DNA from: Acetofilamentum sp.
GTDB lineage: Bacteria > Bacteroidota > Bacteroidia > Bacteroidales > JAFGUD01
NCBI GenBank assembly: GCA_020722645.1
Contig: DYKL01000126.1
Location: 1-8,995, forward strand
Direction: 5' to 3'
Length of the DNA: 8,995 nucleotides
The notes below the pieces were generated by a model that worked only from the letters and a program-made list of their open reading frames with translations, was not told the DNA's origin and did no database searches. Positions 6,152-8,995 of this stretch are shown one piece after another; within the stretch, counting starts at the first letter, position 1; each line of letters starts with the position of its first letter. The translations under genes were made by a program, and so were the position numbers.

Positions 6152-7435
6152 ATGAAAAATATTAAACTAATAATTACTTTGCTATCAGTATTATTATCAC
6201 TAAAAGCAACAGCACAAGTGGTATATGAAAACATAGACAAAGGACAAAAATTGCAGATAATCCACAAAGCACAGTTTTGGTCGGTTTATCAAGAGATAGA
6301 CATAGACAGAATGGATGACGGAGCTGATAATCGCCTTGATTTCAACATTCGTCGCGGACGTTTTGGCTCAAAAGGTTCTATCAATAAATATATTGATTTT
6401 CAGATTTGGTATGCTTATGATTTATTGGGCAAAGACTACAATACAAATTTTATCAAAGATATGCTCGGCAAAAACGATGATAAGGCTTTTCAACCTTTGG
6501 ACGCCTTTGTAAAATTAAAATTAGACCCGAAATTCAACATTACTACCGGATTTTTTAGACCACAAACCTCGCGCGAGAGCATTCGCTCTGCATTTGGAAC
6601 TATGACCTTTGAAAAAACATTTACAAATTTCGTACATCGTTCTTACACTTTGGGCAAAGGACACGGAAGAGCAACAGGTATCAATTTGAGCGGTAATTTT
6701 GAAACCGGAGAAAAACAAAAAACAATAGGACTAAAATACGACTTAGGTGTTTTTAATGCTTTCCAAAACAATTTTGTTGCTTCGCCCATGTATGCCGGCA
6801 GATTAACTTTTTACTTAGGTGAGTTTGAAAAGAATGTGAAAGACAACCATTTTGGCAACAAAAACGGAATTATTCTGGGTGTTTATTCAACACTACAACC
6901 CAAAGTACAACAAACTGCGTTGGCAAATATTTTGAAATTTAGCAATGCCGTTAATTCAACAGAAATAAATCCTTATGACAAAAACAATGCTGTTTTATCA
7001 ACTTCTTACGGAGCAGATTTTTTATTAAATTTTAAAGCATTTAATCTTAAAGCCGAATATACAACAGCCCAATACACCGGACTAATGGGAACTGTAAATA
7101 CGGCAATTGGCGATTATGGCATAGTAGCCTACGATGTCATTGCGGGTTACACTATCAATAAAATAGGAAACGGAGCATTAGAATTTGCAGTAGCTTATTC
7201 GGTTGTAGATACAGACGACAAAATTAATTTAGATAATTTAAGTATTGTTGATTTAAAATACGGCGACATATACGGCGATACAAATCTGTTTGACATTGGG
7301 CTGAATTACTATCTTGACAACGAAAAATATAAAATCAATTTGCATTATGTCATGGTAAATGAAAATCCCACGGATAAAAATATAAACGATTACAAAAACA
7401 ACTTTATAGGTTTAGGACTGCAATATCAATGGTAA
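6152..7435 (+). CDS. Outer-membrane porin-like beta-barrel protein
   Basis: The 427-residue product has a signal peptide (residues 1-21, MKNIKLIITLLSVLLSLKATA) with likely cleavage before Gln22. The mature protein has the alternating hydrophobic/polar pattern of a beta-barrel. A DFNIRRGRFGSKGSINKYIDFQIWYAYD segment, much like the start of phosphate-selective porin O/P-type barrels, lies near residues 62-89. It ends in an aromatic beta-signal (YQW). It should form an outer-membrane channel; the substrate cannot be told from sequence. It lies 22 nt after the phosphatase gene with no promoter or terminator between, so the two are probably one operon. No SusD-like or TonB-box features are present, so it is not a TonB-dependent receptor. 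Confidence 0.75.
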   Translation: MKNIKLIITLLSVLLSLKATAQVVYENIDKGQKLQIIHKAQFWSVYQEIDIDRMDDGADNRLDFNIRRGRFGSKGSINKYIDFQIWYAYDLLGKDYNTNFIKDMLGKNDDKAFQPLDAFVKLKLDPKFNITTGFFRPQTSRESIRSAFGTMTFEKTFTNFVHRSYTLGKGHGRATGINLSGNFETGEKQKTIGLKYDLGVFNAFQNNFVASPMYAGRLTFYLGEFEKNVKDNHFGNKNGIILGVYSTLQPKVQQTALANILKFSNAVNSTEINPYDKNNAVLSTSYGADFLLNFKAFNLKAEYTTAQYTGLMGTVNTAIGDYGIVAYDVIAGYTINKIGNGALEFAVAYSVVDTDDKINLDNLSIVDLKYGDIYGDTNLFDIGLNYYLDNEKYKINLHYVMVNENPTDKNINDYKNNFIGLGLQYQW

Positions 7436-7712
7436 TTTTAGTTCAAAAAAATATTACCTAAAAAAATTGAAATTAATAATAAAAAAATGGCTATAACATT
7501 GTACATTCTATAATTGCGGGCGTCTGTGGTAGGTTGAACATTCCCGATATGTGCAACGAAAAAATAACAACAACATCAATAGATTATACTAAAAAACACA
7601 AACAAGTCAAAATAAACTGTATAAATAAAAAAAGCAAGATTAGTTTTATGAAATTATTTTTATTGATGTAAAAATATTTATCAAAAATAAAAAAAGTAAC
7701 TAAATTTTTTCT
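7436..7712. other. Non-coding spacer with repeat motifs
   Basis: No gene is recognisable in this stretch. Two weak dyads follow the porin stop (GGTAAT 7431-7436 with ATTACC 7453-7458; TTTTAG 7436-7441 with CTAAAA 7458-7463) without a T-run, so a terminator is doubtful. GGCTATAAC at 7489-7497 is the exact reverse complement of GTTATAGCC at 3485-3493. ACATTCCCGATA at 7538-7549 recurs at 8807-8818. The segment GCGGGCGTCTGTGGTAGG (7516-7533) is visibly richer in G+C than its surroundings and loosely resembles 1231-1248. Confidence 0.5.
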
Positions 7713-7720
7713 TATTTTTG
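7713..7720 (+). promoter_or_regulatory. -7 box upstream of the third Rpn gene
   Basis: TATTTTTG at 7713-7720 matches TAnnTTTG exactly. No TTG lies at the expected -33 spacing, so this would be a weak or activator-dependent promoter. The box overlaps a possible TTG start at 7718, which argues for translation starting at the GTG at 7742. Confidence 0.5.
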
Positions 7721-7741
7721 TATAAAATAAAGATTAAAATA

Positions 7742-8680
7742 GTGGACAAAAATTTAATATATTCACACGATAAATTTTTCAAAGAATTGTTTTCTAAACG
7801 AGAAGAAGTAAGCGAGTTTGTATCAAAAACTTTACCAAAGCAACTTGTAGAAAAACTTAATTTAGAAAAATTAGAATTAGATAAAACGGAATACATAGAT
7901 AAAAAGTTGAAAACAAGTTTTTCGGACATTGTTTATAATTGTGTTTACGGTAAAGATACAAAAATCAAGATTACATTACTTTTTGAACATAAAAGTTACC
8001 CTGAAAGTTATCCACATTTTCAACTTTTAGGTTATATGCTCAATATTTGGCAAACACAGATAAATCAAAAACAAAACTTAACGCCCATAATTCCAATAAT
8101 TTTTTATCACGGCGAAAGAAAATGGACACAAAAACCATTAGAAAAATACTTTGAAAATTTAGACGAAACATTACAAAAATTTATCCCTGAATTTGATTAT
8201 CAGTTAATTGATACATCAACATATACTGACCAACAGATTAAAGAACTTTTTGAAAGTTTAGAACTGCAAATAGGTCTGCTTATAATGAAAAATATTTACA
8301 ACGAACAAAAAATATTACAAGAAATTTCAGAAATATTTGCAGGAATAAATCAAATTTTACAAACAGAAAAAGGCGAACAATTTTTTGATACAATAATTTC
8401 ATATTTGTTTTACGCCACAGAATTAGAAACCTCAAAAATTGTAGAAAAAATGAGAACAATATCACCAAAAGCAGGAGAAAAATTCGTTTCTACCGCAATG
8501 CGTCTTCAAATGAAAGGAGAAAAACAAGGAATTGTTAAAGGTGTTGAAAAAGTTGCATTCTCAATGTTAAAAAAAGGATATTCAGACGTTGAGATTATGG
8601 AATTAACAGGGTTAAGTAAAAGTCAACTTGATTATTTAAAAACTTTGGATGAATATCAACTTGACAAAGAAATGATTTAA
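7742..8680 (+). CDS. Rpn-family recombination-promoting nuclease (YhgA-like, Transposase_31 type)
   Basis: Starting at GTG 7742, the product has 312 residues. An in-frame TTG at 7718 lies within the -7 box and adds only lysine- and isoleucine-rich residues before the conserved start SHDKFFKELF, so it is rejected. The nuclease core shows Asp62 in SFSDIVYNC and Glu82-His-Lys84 in LLFEHKSYPE, the classic D...ExK arrangement of E. coli RpnA-like proteins (PF04754). It is followed by the family segment PIIFYHGERKW. The C-terminal tail (KQGIVKGVEKVAFSMLKKGYSDVEIMELTGLSKSQLDYL) is the typical helical/HTH-like module. RpnA is a Mg-dependent DNA endonuclease that promotes recA-independent recombination, and Rpn toxins act in phage defence. 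Length is normal. It is a separate transcription unit, 306 nt after the porin gene. Confidence 0.9.
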   Translation: MDKNLIYSHDKFFKELFSKREEVSEFVSKTLPKQLVEKLNLEKLELDKTEYIDKKLKTSFSDIVYNCVYGKDTKIKITLLFEHKSYPESYPHFQLLGYMLNIWQTQINQKQNLTPIIPIIFYHGERKWTQKPLEKYFENLDETLQKFIPEFDYQLIDTSTYTDQQIKELFESLELQIGLLIMKNIYNEQKILQEISEIFAGINQILQTEKGEQFFDTIISYLFYATELETSKIVEKMRTISPKAGEKFVSTAMRLQMKGEKQGIVKGVEKVAFSMLKKGYSDVEIMELTGLSKSQLDYLKTLDEYQLDKEMI

Positions 8681-8948
8681 AAAAAATGCACATATCATTG
8701 TGTTTAATTTCATTTGCTTTTTAAGTGCAAAAATTGACTTTGGGTGCGATAAAAATGAACATATTACCCTTGATTGACATTGTGCAAAAAAGCAAACGAA
8801 ATAAACACATTCCCGATAAATCGCGACAAGATATGCAAGTAAAATACATTTTACGTAAATGAAACGTAAGTGCCTTGAACGGCGAAGCCCTCACCGAAGG
8901 TAAATCCCGCAACATACGCATATTGTTTTTCATTAGGCACAAAAAAAA
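8681..8948. repeat. Non-coding end region with a long foldback and short dyads
   Basis: Positions 8699-8730 and 8780-8809 are imperfect inverted repeats (TGTGTTTAATTTCATTTGC... against GCAAACGAAATAAACACA), separated by 49 nt. Inside, GGGT (8741-8744) and ACCC (8766-8769) extend the pairing. Further on, GTAAAATACATTTTAC (8839-8854) is a near-perfect palindrome, and ATTGTTTTT (8922-8930) pairs with AAAAACAAT (8944-8952). Several pieces recur elsewhere in the window (147-165, 1244-1254, 7538-7549). No protein-like frame was found on either strand. Confidence 0.6.
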
Positions 8949-8978
8949 CAATCAGCCAATTGAATTTCAAACTGATTG
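8949..8978 (-). terminator. Possible (bidirectional) intrinsic terminator
   Basis: CAATCAG (8949-8955) pairs with CTGATTG (8972-8978) around a 16-nt loop. On the - strand the stem is followed by TGTTTTTTTT-like sequence (complement of 8940-8948). On the + strand it is followed by AATTTTT. The 7-bp stem is AT-rich and modest. It could end a gene lying to the right on the - strand, or serve the third Rpn gene. Confidence 0.4.
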
Positions 8979-8995
8979 AATTTTTAATAAAATTT

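Noticed and set aside
7431..7463. Intrinsic terminator after the porin gene
   Set aside because: There are only 6-bp AT-rich stems that exclude each other, and no T-run follows on the + strand.
7718..7741. TTG start for the third Rpn gene
   Set aside because: It overlaps the -7 promoter box, so it would not be on the transcript. The GTG at 7742 lies just before the conserved motif.
8721..8951. A 76-codon - strand frame at the right end
   Set aside because: The composition is not protein-like, it spans the foldback, and no family is recognisable. Part of it resembles the frame opposite 108-317 only because of the shared 19-bp repeat.

Overview
The window is strongly AT-rich and reads as an accessory region of a Bacteroidota genome. 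The evidence is TAnnTTTG-type -7 promoter boxes (one with a TTG at the right distance), A-rich start contexts instead of Shine-Dalgarno sites, an outer-membrane protein with an AxA|Q-type signal peptide, and gene families typical of that phylum. All recognisable genes lie on the + strand. No RNA gene, CRISPR array, integrase or complete insertion sequence is visible.

Layout: (1) 1-295, non-coding DNA with a foldback, ending in a good promoter. (2) 296-1165, a PD-(D/E)XK nuclease of the Rpn / 'PDDEXK transposase' group. (3) 1166-1381, a palindrome-containing spacer. (4) 1382-2050, the N-terminal half of a YeeE/YedE-type sulfur-compound transporter, cut off at a perfect 24-bp palindrome and followed by repeat-like DNA. 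(5) 2245-3285, a second, different Rpn-type nuclease carrying eight 21-bp heptad repeats. (6) 3286-3512, a spacer holding an 80-nt foldback. (7) 3513-3656, a 47-codon hemerythrin fragment overlapping the start of (8) 3646-6129, a membrane-anchored PAS-PAS-SpoIIE/PP2C phosphatase with an exact 480-bp internal duplication. (9) 6152-7435, an outer-membrane beta-barrel (porin-like) gene 22 nt downstream, probably co-transcribed. (10) 7436-7741, a spacer with repeat motifs and a -7 box. (11) 7742-8680, a third Rpn nuclease of the YhgA-like (Transposase_31) subfamily. (12) 8681-8995, a repeat-rich non-coding end.

Functionally there are two layers. One is three unrelated-looking Rpn-family nucleases, two of them with their own short-leader promoter and the third with a -7 box only, set among foldback repeats. 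Members of this family act in recombination and in toxic anti-phage defence. The other is a possible two-gene signalling/envelope unit (SpoIIE-type phosphatase plus porin). Two genes (yeeE-like and hemerythrin) survive only as 5' fragments. Together with the perfect PAS duplication, this points to a locus that is being rearranged. No clearly new biochemical system can be proven from the sequence. The best leads are the rearrangement scars, the repeat family and possible intragenic antitoxins in the Rpn genes.
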